A DNA stretch of 64,000 nucleotides, from the NCBI GenBank assembly GCA_963556255.1, contig OY744615.1:6879217-6943216 (forward strand), written 5' to 3'. The first letter of the stretch is position 1, and each line of letters starts with the position of its first letter. The notes beneath the pieces were generated by a model, which was given only the letters and a program-made list of their open reading frames with translations, ran no database searches and was not told where the DNA came from. This document shows, piece by piece, positions 34,101 to 45,904 of this stretch. A program made the translations under genes and the position numbers. Source of the DNA: Allolobophora icterica. Its lineage: Eukaryota; Annelida; Clitellata; Crassiclitellata; Lumbricidae.

Positions 34101-37100
34101 CCCTCCGCCTTCTCCAGGCTTGGGACTGGCACCGCAGGTGGTCGCCGAGGCCTTGCGACCGCACTGAAGCGCAACACCGAGAGAGACGTACACGATTTTC
34201 GTGTCGATGAGCATTGGTGATCGTCGTGAAACGGTGAGCTGTCATTAAAATAGACGCCAGCCAATCGCCATCGTCCGAAAGGAACAAGGGCACTATATAT
34301 AGTGCGAATTAGGTTTCGGAAAAACTGAAGTAAGTAAGTTGACGTTTCTCAAAAAAGCTCAGTAAGTACACGGACCGAAGTAGGTATGTACGTACGTACG
34401 TTCGCTTTGCACAGAGAACAACAGTCTAAGAAACAGGCCAATCAGGGGTCTGAATACAACGTTAATCTTAGCATGGCCAAACGCGCTCTTGCAATTTACT
34501 GTGTAAGAAAGTAAGTTCGACTCGCGCCGTCGTATAGTAGCGGTTGGTTGCCCTCCGCCTTCTCCAGGCTTGGGACTGGCACCTCAGGTGGTCGCCGAGG
34601 CCTTGCGACCGCACAGTAGCGCAACACCGAGAGAGACGTAACGATTTTCGTGTCGATGAGCATTGGTGATCGTCGTGAAACGGTGAGCTCTCATTAAAAT
34701 AGACGCCAGCCAATCGCCATCGTCCGAAAGACACAAGGGCACTATATATAGTGCGAATTAAGTTTCGGAAAAACTGAAGTAAGTTGACGCTTCTCAAAAA
34801 ACCTCAGTAAGTACACGGACCGAAGTAGATATGTACGTACGTACGTTCGCTTTGCACAGAGAACAACAGTGTAAGAAACGGGCCAATTAGGTGTCTGAAT
34901 ACGACGTTAATCTTAGCGTGGCCAAACGCTCTCTTGTAATTTACTATGTAAAAAGTACGTTCGACTCGCGCCGTCGTATAGTAGCGGTTGCGTGCCCTCC
35001 GCCTTCTCCAGGCTTGGGACTGGCACCTCAGGTGGTCGCCGAGGCCTTGCGACCGCACTGTAGCGCAACACCGAGAGAGACGTACACGATTTTCGTGTCG
35101 ATGAGCATTGGTGATCGTCGTGAAACGGTGAGCTCTCATTAAAATAGACGCCAGCCAATCGCCATCGTCCGAAAGACACAAGGGCACAATATACAGTGCG
35201 TACTAAGTTTCGGAAAAACTGAAGTAAGATGACGTTACTCAAAAAGCTCAGTAAGTACACGGACCGAAGAAGTAATGTACTTACGTACGTACGTACGTTC
35301 GCTTTGCACAGAGAACAACAGTCTAAGAAACGGGCCAATTAGGCGTCTGAATACGACGTTAATCTTAGCGTGGCTTGCAATTTACTATGTAAAAAAGTAA
35401 GTTCGACTCGCGCCGTCTTATAGTAGCGGTTGGGTGCCCTCCGCCTTCTCCAGGCTTGGGACTGGCACCTCAGGTGGTCGCCGAGGCCTTGCGACCGCAC
35501 TGTAGCGCAACACCGAGAGAGACGTACACGAGTTTCGTGTCGATGAGCATTGGTGATCGTCGTGAAACGGTGAACTCTCATTAAAATAGACGCCAGCCAA
35601 TCGCCATCGTCCGAAAGACACAAGGGCACTATATATAGTGCGAATTAAGTTTCAGAAAAACTGAGGTAGGGAAGTTGACGTTTCTCAAAAAACCTCAGTA
35701 AGTACACGGACCGAAGAAGGCACGAACGTACGTACGAACGTACGTTTGCTTTGCACAGAAAACAACAGTGTAAGAAACGGGCCAACTAGGTGTCTGAATA
35801 CGACGTTAATCTTAGCGTGGCTTGCAATTTACTATGTAAAAAAGTAAGTTCGACTCGCGCCGTCGTATAGTAGCGCTTGCGTGCCCTCCGCCTTCTCCAG
35901 GCTTGGGACTGGCACCGCAGGTGGTCGCCGAGGCCTTGCGACCGCACTGAAGCGCAACACCGAGAGAGACGTACACGATTTTCGTGTCGATGAGCATTGG
36001 TGATCGTCGTGAAACGGTGAGCTGTCATTAAAATAGACGCCAGCCAATCGCCATCGTCCGAAAGGCACAAGGGCACTATATATAGTGCGAATTAGGTTTC
36101 TGAAAAACTGAAGTAAGTAAGTTGACGTTTCTCAAAAAAGCTCAGTAAGTACACGGACCGAAGTAGGTATGTACGTACGTACGTTCGCTTTGCACAGAGA
36201 ACAACAGTCTAAGAAACAGGCCAATCAGGGGTCTGAATACAACGTTAATCTTAGCGTGGCCAAACGCTCTCTTGCAATTTACTGTGTAAAAAAGTAAGTT
36301 CGACTCGCGCCGTCGTATAGTAGCGGTTGGTTGCCCTCCGCCTTCTCCAGGCTTGGGACTGGCACCTCAGGTGGTCGCCGAGGCCTTGCGACCGCACTGT
36401 AGCGCAACACCGAGAGAGACGTAACGATTTTCGTGTCGATGAGCATTGGTGATCGTCGTGAAACGGTGAGCTCTCATTAAAATAGACGCCAGCCAATCGC
36501 CATCGTCCGAAAGACACAAGGGCACTATATATAGTGCGAATTAAGTTTCGGAAAAACTGAAGTAAGTTGACGCTTCTCAAAAAACCTCAGTAAGTACACG
36601 GACCGAAGTAGGTATGTACGTACGTACGTTCGTTTTGCACAGAGAACAACAGTATAAGAAACGGGCCAATCAGGGGTCTGAATACGACGTTAATCTTAGC
36701 GTGGCCAAACGCTTTCTTCCAATTTACTATGTAAAAAGTAAGTTCGACTCGCGCCGTCATATAGTAGCGGTTGGGTGCCCTCCGCCTTCTCCAGACTTTG
36801 GACTGGCACCTCAGGTGGTCGCCGAGGCCTTGCGACCGCACTGTAGCGCAACACCGAGAGAGACGTACACGATTTTCGTGTCGATGAGCATTGGTGATCG
36901 TCGTGAAACGGTGAGCTCTCATTAAAATAGACGCCAGCCAATCGCCATCGTCCGAAAGACACAAGGGCACTATATACAGTGCGAATTAAGTTTCGGAAAA
37001 ACTGAAGTAAGATGACGTTACTCAAAAAAGCTCAGTAAGTACACGGACCGAAGAAGTTATGTACGTACGTACGTACGTACGTTCGCTTTGCACAGAGAAC

Positions 37101-38770
37101 AACAGTCTAAGAAACGGGCCAATTAGGCGTCTGAATACGACTTTAATCTTAGCGTGGCTTGCAATTTACTATGTAAAAAAGTAAGTTCGACTCGCGCCGT
37201 CGTATAGTAGCGGTTGGTTGCCCTCCGCCTTCTCCAGACTTGGGACTGGCACCTCAGGTGGTCGCCGAGGCCTTGCGGCCGCACTGTAGCGCAACACCGA
37301 GAGAGACGTACACGATTTTCGTGTCGATGAGCATTGGTGATCGTCGTGAAACGGTGAACTCTCATTAAAATAAACGCCAGCCAATCGCCATCGTCCGAAA
37401 GACACAAGGGCACTATATATAGTGCGAATTAAGTTTCGGAAAAACTGAAGTAAGATGACGTTACTCAAAAAACCTCAGTAAGTACACGGACCGAAGAAGT
37501 TATGTACGTACGTACGTACGTACGTTCGCTTTGCACAGAGAACAACAGTCTTAGAAACAGGCCAATTAGGGGTCTGAATACGACGTTAATCTTGGCGTGG
37601 CCAAACGCTCTCTTGCAATTTACTATGTAAAAAAGTAAGTTCGACTCGCGCCGTCTTATAGTAGCGGTTGGGTGCCCTCCGCCTTCTCCAGGCTTGGGAC
37701 TGGCACCTCAGGTGGTCGCCGAGGCCTTGCGACCGCACTGTAGCGCAACACCGAGAGAGACGTACACGATTTTCGTGTCGATGAGCATTGGTGATCGTCG
37801 TGAAACGGTGAACTCTCATTAAAATAAACGCCAGCCAATCGCCATCGTCCGAAAGACACAAGGGCACTATATATAGTGCGAATTAGGTTTCAGAAAAACT
37901 GAGGTAGGGAAGTTGACGTTTCTCAAAAAGCCTCAGTAAGTACACGGACCGAAGAAGGCACGTACGTACGGACGAACGTACGTTCGCTTTGCACAGAAAA
38001 CAACAGTGTAAGAAACGGGCCAACTAGGTGTCTTAATACGACGTTAATCTTAGCGTGGCTTGCAATTTACTATGTAAAAAAGTAAGTTCGACTCGCGCCG
38101 TCGTATAGTAGCGCTTGCGTGCCCTCCGCCTTCTGCAGGCTTGGGAATGGCACCGCAGGTGGTCGCCGAGGCCTTGCGACCGCACTGAAGCGCAACACCG
38201 AGAGAGACGTACACGATTTTCGTGTCGATGAGCATTGGTGATCGTCGTGAAACGGTGAGCTGTCATTAAAATAGACGCCAGCCAATCGCCATCGTCCGAA
38301 AGGCACAACGGCACTATATATAGTGCGAATTAGGTTTCGGAAAAACTGAAGTAAGTAAGTTGACGTTTCTCAAAAAAGCTCAGTAAGTACACGGACCGAA
38401 GTAGGTATGTACGTACGTACGTTCGCTTTGCACAGAGAACAACAGTCTAAGAAACAGGCCAATCAGGGGTCTGAATACGACGTTAATCTTAGCGTGGCCA
38501 AACGCTCTCTTGCAATTTACAATGTAAAAATGTAAGTTCGACTCGCGCCGTCGTATGGTAGCGGTTGCGTGCCCTCCGCCTTCTCCAGGCTTGGGACTGG
38601 CACCTCAGGTGGTCGCCGAGGCCTTGCGACCGCACTGTAGCGCAAAACCGAGAGAGACGTACACGATTTTCGTGTCGATGAGCATTGGTGATCGTCGTGA
38701 AACGGTGAGCTCTCATTAAAATAGATGCCAGCCAATCGCCATCGTCCGAAAGACACAAGGGCACTATATA
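31170..38770. repeat. ~450-bp satellite array, second block (about 17 monomers)
   Basis: The array resumes at the exact point where the transposon interrupted it (TATAGTGCGAATTAAG) and continues head to tail in the same orientation to the second transposon copy. Monomers are of the same family, with many of the 11-bp-deleted type (near 33592, 34040, 35372, 35820, 37157, 38057). An open frame of 242 codons on the minus strand at 32675-33403 spans about one and a half monomers; it is the longest in the window but repeats the satellite's chance frames and has no protein features. Confidence 0.97.
33000..36560. repeat. Two copies of a four-monomer higher-order repeat (~1783 bp)
   Basis: Monomers ending near 33403, 33846, 34293 and 34744 match those ending near 35187, 35629, 36076 and 36530 at an offset of 1783-1784 bp. 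Shared private variants are GTACGTTCGACTC (33172 and 34956), CAGTGCGTACTAAG (33410 and 35195), GTACTTACGTACG (33495 and 35278) and CGTTTGCTTTGC (33960 and 35743). Differences are few, for example GGCACTATATAC against GGCACAATATAC. This is a recent local duplication of four monomers. Confidence 0.9.
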
Positions 38771-39441
38771 CACGGTGAGTCATAAAAAACCGTGTCCCTA
38801 CATATTTTACTATAACTTCGTCAGATATCAGATTATGTTAAAGAAATTTTAAGTTTAGATAGAAGAGTTATTACTGAGCATTGAGAAAGTTAAATTCTGT
38901 GTTCAAATTGACCTCCTTGGGCATACGCGCATGCGCGAAGACGCGTACGCAACTGCTTGGCTGACTCATCAAGATGCGCTGATCCATTTCGTCCCTGACC
39001 TCCACAATTCGATGACGCAACTCGTTTCTTTAAAAATTGCAAATGTAAATCACTCTTAACGATTCTCCTAACGGATGACTGGCTAATTCCTATTTCTCGA
39101 GCTATTTGTCTCTGCGTACGATGCGTTTGCGCCATACGTTCCTGACTGAGCACCAGCGATTCAAACTGTTCAACATTGTCGACCGTTCTGGCCGATTGAG
39201 GGCGGTCACTACCTGCTTGACGATGAAAAGACCCAGTTTCATCGATCTTTGAAAGGAGAGCATTCAATCCACCACACGTCGAGCCCTTAATCTGAAAATT
39301 CTTTTGAAAAACGTTTCGGACTGTAATTTTATTCTTTCTTAGAAGTTGTGAACTTGTGACATATGTTTATCTTCTTCGGTAAACACCATTTTTTCGGGGT
39401 TGTCGTTACGCAATTACAGTTTAGGCTGGGCCAGCTTTTTA
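38771..39441 (-). mobile_element. Second copy of the Tc1/mariner element, truncated by the gap
   Basis: Identical, as far as I compared, to 30368-31038 at offset 8403. The left TIR is at 38771-38800. The copy stops at the N run before its right TIR. It sits in the same position of the same satellite palindrome with the same flanking variants, so it arose by duplication of the array and not by a second insertion. Confidence 0.93.
38890..39389 (-). pseudogene. Transposase remnant, second copy
   Basis: Same 125-codon stretch (39267 down to 38890) and same upstream MVFTEEDKH start at 39389 as in the first element, with the same catalytic-domain deletion and frame changes. That both copies share these defects shows the element was already defective before the 8.4-kb duplication. 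Open frames that appear to read from here through the N run are artefacts. Confidence 0.9.
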
Positions 39442-39641
39442 NNNNNNNNNNNNNNNNNNNNNNNNNNNNNNNNNNNNNNNNNNNNNNNNNNNNNNNNNNN
39501 NNNNNNNNNNNNNNNNNNNNNNNNNNNNNNNNNNNNNNNNNNNNNNNNNNNNNNNNNNNNNNNNNNNNNNNNNNNNNNNNNNNNNNNNNNNNNNNNNNNN
39601 NNNNNNNNNNNNNNNNNNNNNNNNNNNNNNNNNNNNNNNNN
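39442..39641. other. Assembly gap, 200 N
   Basis: Exactly 200 N, a fixed-size placeholder of the kind scaffolding programs insert. The sequence on the left ends inside the second mariner copy; the sequence on the right begins at the equivalent of position 793. The true distance and order across this gap are unknown. Confidence 0.99.
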
Positions 39642-40829
39642 ATGGCAACACTCATGGCCAGGAAAGCATTAGATCGCGGTTGGATACTCGTAGCCCCCTC
39701 TACTTTGCATGGTTGCCAAACCGTATGTTTAATTAAGATTTTGATTGTACAGTCGCGTTTCAATGTAATCTTATTGCGTACTTGTCAGTTTGAATTAATA
39801 AAGAAGATAATTATTATTATTATCCCGAGACCAGAAAAACTCGTTGTAACGATCTCGCTGTAATCGCATTATAGCCGTATTAAGGCTTCTTTAATAATTG
39901 GTTGGCAGGCAAACTCTCGGCATAGGCTTTCTATGAATCGGTTCTCACGACTTTGATTTCAACATTGTCATCTTCTGTCATTTGTACAGGGAAACATCTA
40001 GTCTCCTTCGACAAAGCGATAGCTCTACTCGTAAAAAAGATCACGACAGTAGTTGTATTAAACCCCTATACACTGTTTAACAACTGCATACCTGGTTTTG
40101 ACTGCCAGGATCGTTGACATCGACGGTACCTTATAGATTACTTTACAACAGAGAAACAATGTTGTATAAGCTTATGATACAAACATTGATCTCTGATGCA
40201 ATCCGTTGAAATAATTACGTCTGTTTAATAATACACTAATAGACCGAATTAGATGATTCTCGGTCTATTTAGACTTGGTGACTTTTAGAGAATGACAGTT
40301 AACCAATCTGTTGTTTGTTTGTTGCCGGTGGAATGATCAATTGAACGTTTCCATGAACTGCCGTCATCGGAAATCGCAAAGATCGCACGAAAGAATCGAT
40401 ATCAGTCGATAGGTGGCTGGATGAACATACGACACCTGGCGACTGCTGTGCATCTCCGCAAGCGAAACACAAACGTAAGTTCTTATGGAAATATAATGTA
40501 TAACGACTTTCTAGGCGGAATCCCGTCTTTCCGTTCGTGCAGAGGAATAGGACGAAGTGGTTTGAAGATCGCTAAAAAAAATCACCATTCCTATTCGTAG
40601 ACGAGTAAGAAGGGTGAAATGTTGAAGGAAATGGATACGGGATAAGCCTATAGTGACTTCAAGGTTTATTAGTTGTCTCATTCGTAAACTTCTATTGCGC
40701 TTTTATCTCTTAATCGATAGTCGCTCATCAGCAAAAAATGCCTTCCGAAATCATGATTGGAAGAAGAATGGACGTGATGTTCTAGACGACGAAAGACAGG
40801 ACACACAGGATAATGGTAGACGAATAGAA
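39642..40829. other. Unique flank without recognisable gene (copy B)
   Basis: Matches 793-1980. It includes the AATAAA with following ATT run near 39797-39823 and the 10-bp inverted repeat at 40238-40269. No gene is supported. The bases corresponding to 1-792 are absent, as expected if a contig begins here. Confidence 0.6.
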
Positions 40830-41032
40830 TGCCTTATGGTATCTGACTTTGGGTCTCCATCTGTTTGTTTCTTTTACTGTCCATGTCTGATTTTAGGACA
40901 ATTGTCTGCCTGTTTCTTTCACTGTCTGCGACTGATTTCAGCAACTTTATCTCTCTGATTCTTTAACTGACTGTGTGTGACTTTAGGATCTGTGTTTTGT
41001 TTCTTTTGTTGTCTGTGTGTAACTTTAGAATG
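40830..41032. repeat. Decayed left edge of minisatellite (copy B)
   Basis: Matches 1981-2183: diverged ~45-bp relatives of the minisatellite half-unit leading into the homogeneous array. Confidence 0.75.
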
Positions 41033-44000
41033 GTCTGCGTTTGTCTGTTTCTTTTGATGTGTGTGTATGACTTTAGGATCGGTGTCTGTCTGTTTCCTTA
41101 ACTGCTTGTGTGTGACTTCATGATCTGCGTTTGTCTGTTTCTTTTGATGTGTGTGTATGACTTTAGGATCGGTGTCTGTGTTTCCTTAACTGCTTGTGTG
41201 TGACTTCATGATCTGCGTTTGTCTGTTTCTTTTGATGTGTGTGTATGACTTTAGGATCGGAGTCTGTGTTTCCTTAACTGCTTGTGTGTGACTTCATGAT
41301 CTGCGTTTGTCTGTTTCTTTTGATGTGTGTGTATGACTTTAGGATCGGTGTCTGTGTTTCCTTAACTGCTTGTGTGTGACTTCATGATCTGCGTTTGTCT
41401 GTTTCTTTTGATGTGTGTGTATGACTTTAGGATCGGTGTCTGTGTTTCCTTAACTGCTTGTGTGTGACTTCATGATCTGCGTTTGTCTGTTTCTTTTGAT
41501 GTGTGTGTATGACTTTAGGATCGGTGTCTGTGTTTCCTTAACTGCTTGTGTGTGACTTCATGATCTGCGTTTGTCTGTTTCTTTTGATGTGTGTGTATGA
41601 CTTTAGGATCGGTGTCTGTGTTTCCTTAACTGCTTGTGTGTGACTTCATGATCTGCGTTTGTCTGTTTCTTTTGATGTGTGTGTATGACTTTAGGATCGG
41701 TGTCTGTCTGTTTCCTTAACTGCTTGTGTGTGACTTCATGATCTGCGTTTGTCTGTTTCTTTTGATGTGTGTGTATGACTTTAGGATCGGTGTCTGTCTG
41801 TTTCCTTAACTGCTTGTGTGTGACTTCATGATCTGCGTTTGTCTGTTTCTTTTGATGTGTGTGTATGACTTTAGGATCGGTGTCTGTCTGTTTCCTTAAC
41901 TGCTTGTGTGTGACTTCATGATCTGCGTTTGTCTGTTTCTTTTGATGTGTGTGTATGACTTTAGGATCGGTGTCTGTGTTTCCTTAACTGCTTGTGTGTG
42001 ACTTCATGATCTGCGTTTGTCTGTTTCTTTTGATGTGTGTGTATGACTTTAGGATCGGTGTCTGTGTTTCCTTAACTGCTTGTGTGTGACTTCATGATCT
42101 GCGTTTGTCTGTTTCTTTTGATGTGTGTGTATGACTTTAGGATCGGTGTCTGTCTGTTTCCTTAACTGCTTGTGTGTGACTTCATGATCTGCGTTTGTCT
42201 GTTTCTTTTGATGTGTGTGTATGACTTTAGGATCGGTGTCTGTGTTTCCTTAACTGCTTGTGTGTGACTTCATGATCTGCGTTTGTCTGTTTCTTTTGAT
42301 GTGTGTGTATGACTTTAGGATCGGTGTCTGTGTTTCCTTAACTGCTTGTGTGTGACTTCATGATCTGCGTTTGTCTGTTTCTTTTGATGTGTGTGTATGA
42401 CTTTAGGATCGGTGTCTGTCTGTTTCCTTAACTGCTTGTGTGTGACTTCATGATCTGGGTTTGTCTGTTTCTTTTGATGTGTGTGTATGACTTTAGGATC
42501 GGTGTCTGTGTTTCCTTAACTGCTTGTGTGTGACTTCATGATCTGCGTTTGTCTGTTTCTTTTGATGTGTGTGTATGACTTTAGGATCGGTGTCTGTCTG
42601 TTTCCTTAACTGCTTGTGTGTGACTTCATGATCTGCGTTTGTCTGTTTCTTTTGATGTGTGTGTATGACTTTAGGATCGGTGTCTGTCTGTTTCCTTAAC
42701 TGCTTGTGTGTGACTTCATGATCTGCGTTTGTTTGTTTCTTTTGATGTGTGTGTATGACTTTAGGATCGGTGTCTGTCTGTTTCCTTAACTGCTTGTGTG
42801 TGACTTCATGATCTGCGTTTGTCTGTTTCTTTTGATGTGTGTGTATGACTTTAGGATCGGTGTCTGTCTGTTTCCTTAACTGCTTGTGTGTGACTTCATG
42901 ATCTGCGTTTGTCTGTTTCTTTTGATGTGTGTGTATGACTTTAGGATCGGTGTCTGTGTTTCCTTAACTGCTTGTGTGTGACTTCATGATCTGCGTTTGT
43001 CTGTTTCTTTTGATGTGTGTGTATGACTTTAGGATCGGTGTCTGTCTGTTTCCTTAACTGCTTGTGTGTGACTTCATGATCTGCGTTTGTCTGTTTCTTT
43101 TGATGTGTGTGTATGACTTTAGGATCGGTGTCTGTGTTTCCTTAACTGCTTGTGTGTGACTTCATGATCTGCGTTTGTCTGTTTCTTTTGATGTGTGTGT
43201 ATGACTTTAGGATCGGTGTCTGTGTTTCCTTAACTGCTTGTGTGTGACTTCATGATCTGCGTTTGTCTGTTTCTTTTGATGTGTGTGTATGACTTTAGGA
43301 TCGGTGTCTGTCTGTTTCCTTAACTGCTTGTGTGTGACTTCATGATCTGGGTTTGTCTGTTTCTTTTGATGTGTGTGTATGACTTTAGGATCGGTGTCTG
43401 TGTTTCCTTAACTGCTTGTGTGTGACTTCATGATCTGCGTTTGTCTGTTTCTTTTGATGTGTGTGTATGACTTTAGGATCGGTGTCTGTCTGTTTCCTTA
43501 ACTGCTTGTGTGTGACTTCATGATCTGCGTTTGTCTGTTTCTTTTGATGTGTGTGTATGACTTTAGGATCGGTGTCTGTGTTTCCTTAACTGCTTGTGTG
43601 TGACTTCATGATCTGAGTTTGTCTGTTTCTTTTGATGTGTGTGTATGACTAGGATCGGTGTCTGTCTGTTTCCTTAACTGCTTGTGTGTGACTTCATGAT
43701 CTGCGTTTGTCTGTTTCTTTTGATGTGTGTGTATGACTTTAGGATCGGTGTCTGTGTTTCCTTAAGTGCTTGTGTGTGACTTCATGATCTGCGTTTGTCT
43801 GTTTCTTTTGATGTGTGTGTATGACTAGGATCGGTGTCTGTCTGTTTCCTTAACTGCTTGTGTGTGACTTCATGATCTGCGTTTGTCTGTTTCTTTTGAT
43901 GTGTGTGTATGACTTTAGGATCGGTGTCTGTCTGTTTCCTTAACTGCTTGTGTGTGACTTCATGATCTGGGTTTGTCTGTTTCTTTTGATGTGTGTGTAT

Positions 44001-45533
44001 GACTTTAGGAACGGTGTCTGTGTTTCCTTAACTGCTTGTGTGTGACTTCATGATCTGCGTTTGTCTGTTTCTTTTGATGTGTGTGTATGACTTTAGGATC
44101 GGTGTCTGTGTTTCCTTAACTGCTTGTGTGTGACTTCATGATCTGCGTTTGTCTGTTTCTTTTGATGTGTGTGTATGACTTTAGGATCGGTGTCTGTGTT
44201 TCCTTAACTGCTTGTGTGTGACTTCATGATCTGCGTTTGTCTGTTTCTTTTGATGTGTGTGTATGACTTTAGGATCGGTGTCTGTCTGTTTCCTTAACTG
44301 CTTGTGTGTGACTTCATGATCTGCGTTTGTCTGTTTCTTTTGATGTGTGTGTATGACTTTAGGATCGGTGTCTGTCTGTTTCCTTAACTGCTTGTGTGTG
44401 ACTTCATGATCTGGGTTTGTCTGTTTCTTTTGATGTGTGTGTATGACTTTAGGATCGGTGTCTGTGTTTCCTTAACTGCTTGTGTGTGACTTCATGATCT
44501 GCGTTTGTCTGTTTCTTTTGATGTGTGTGTATGACTTTAGGATCGGTGTCTGTCTGTTTCCTTAACTGCTTGTGTGTGACTTCATGATCTGCGTTTGTCT
44601 GTTTCTTTTGATGTGTGTGTATGACTTTAGGATCGGTGTCTGTGTTTCCTTAACTGCTTGTGTGTGACTTCATGATCTGCGTTTGTCTGTTTCTTTTGAT
44701 GTGTGTGTATGACTTTAGGATCGGTGTCTGTCTGTTTCCTTAACTGCTTGTGTGTGACTTCATGATCTGCGTTTGTCTGTTTCTTTTGATGTGTGTGTAT
44801 GACTTTAGGATCGGTGTCTGTGTTTCCTTAACTGCTTGTGTGTGACTTCATGATCTGCGTTTGTCTGTTTCTTTTGATGTGTGTGTATGACTTTAGGATC
44901 GGTGTCTGTGTTTCCTTAACTGCTTGTGTGTGACTTCATGATCTGCGTTTGTCTGTTTCTTTTGAGGTGTGTGTATGACTAGGATCGGTGTCTGTCTGTT
45001 TCCTTAACTGCTTGTGTGTGACTTCATGATCTGCGTTTGTCTGTTTCTTTTGATGTGTGTGTATGACTTTAGGATCGGTGTCTGTGTTTCCTTAACTGCT
45101 TGTGTGTGACTTCATGATCTGGGTTTGTCTGTTTCTTTTGATGTGTGTGTATGACTTTAGGATCGGTGTCTGTGTTTCCTTAACTGCTTGTGTGTGACTT
45201 CATGATCTGGGTTTGTCTGTTTCTTTTGATGTGTGTGTATGACTTTAGGATCGGTGTCTGTGTTTCCTTAACTGCTTGTGTGTGACTTCATGATCTGCGT
45301 TTGTCTGTTTCTTTTGATGTGTGTGTATGACTTTAGGATCGGTGTCTGTGTTTCCTTAACTGCTTGTGTGTGACTTCATGATCTGCGTTTGTCTGTTTCT
45401 TTTGATGTGTGTGTATGACTTTAGGATCGGTGTCTGTGTTTCCTTAACTGCTTGTGTGTGACTTCATGATCTGCGTTTGTCTGTTTCTTTTGATGTGTGT
45501 GTATGACTTTAGGATCGGTGTCTGTCTGTTTCT
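41033..45533. repeat. 88/90-bp minisatellite, about 50 units (copy B)
   Basis: Same length as the array at 2184-6684, since the +38849 offset is the same on both sides. The rare variants sit at matching positions: the GAGTCTG unit near 41259, GTTTGTTTC near 42729, GACTAGG near 43648, 43825 and 44978, the AACGG unit near 44010 and GAGGTG near 44964. Equal copy number and variant order in an array of this kind means the two copies separated very recently. Confidence 0.97.
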
Positions 45534-45904
45534 TTTACTCCCTGTGTCTATCTAATTCTATTACTATCTGTGACTGACTTTAATATCTGTGTCTGTCTGT
45601 TTCTTAACTTCCTGTATCTTCGATTTTCCTATTGTTTGTTTCTGTCTTCATTATCTGTGCCTGCATGGTTCCATTAATATCTGTTGTCTGACTTTAGGAC
45701 CTGTGTCTGGCTGTTTTAACTGCCTGTGGCTGTCTTTAGGATCTGTGTCTGTGCTTTCTTTAACTGCCTGTGTCTGTGCAGCGCCTTAACTTGGTGATGG
45801 ATATAACACCCGCTACTTTCATCTATCATCATCTGCATTGCACATAGAAGTAATAACCTAGCATATAACCAGTTCGTTCAGCTTAAAATTATATCATATA
45901 TATA
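45534..45904. repeat. Decayed right edge of minisatellite and spacer (copy B)
   Basis: Matches 6685-7055. Diverged 45-bp units run to about 45774, then about 130 bases of unique spacer ending in an AT-rich run before the satellite starts at 45905. Confidence 0.7.

Noticed and set aside
1981..38770. Ribosomal intergenic spacer, which can carry nested subrepeats inside a ~40-kb unit
   Set aside because: No 18S, 5.8S, 28S or 5S sequence is seen between the two copies, and the join between them is an assembly gap.
7056..38770. CENP-B box or telomeric repeats in the arrays
   Set aside because: No CENP-B box-like 17-mer and no TTAGG or TTAGGG tandem runs were found.
39329..39863. Open frames reading through the N run
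   Set aside because: They consist largely of unknown residues across an assembly gap.
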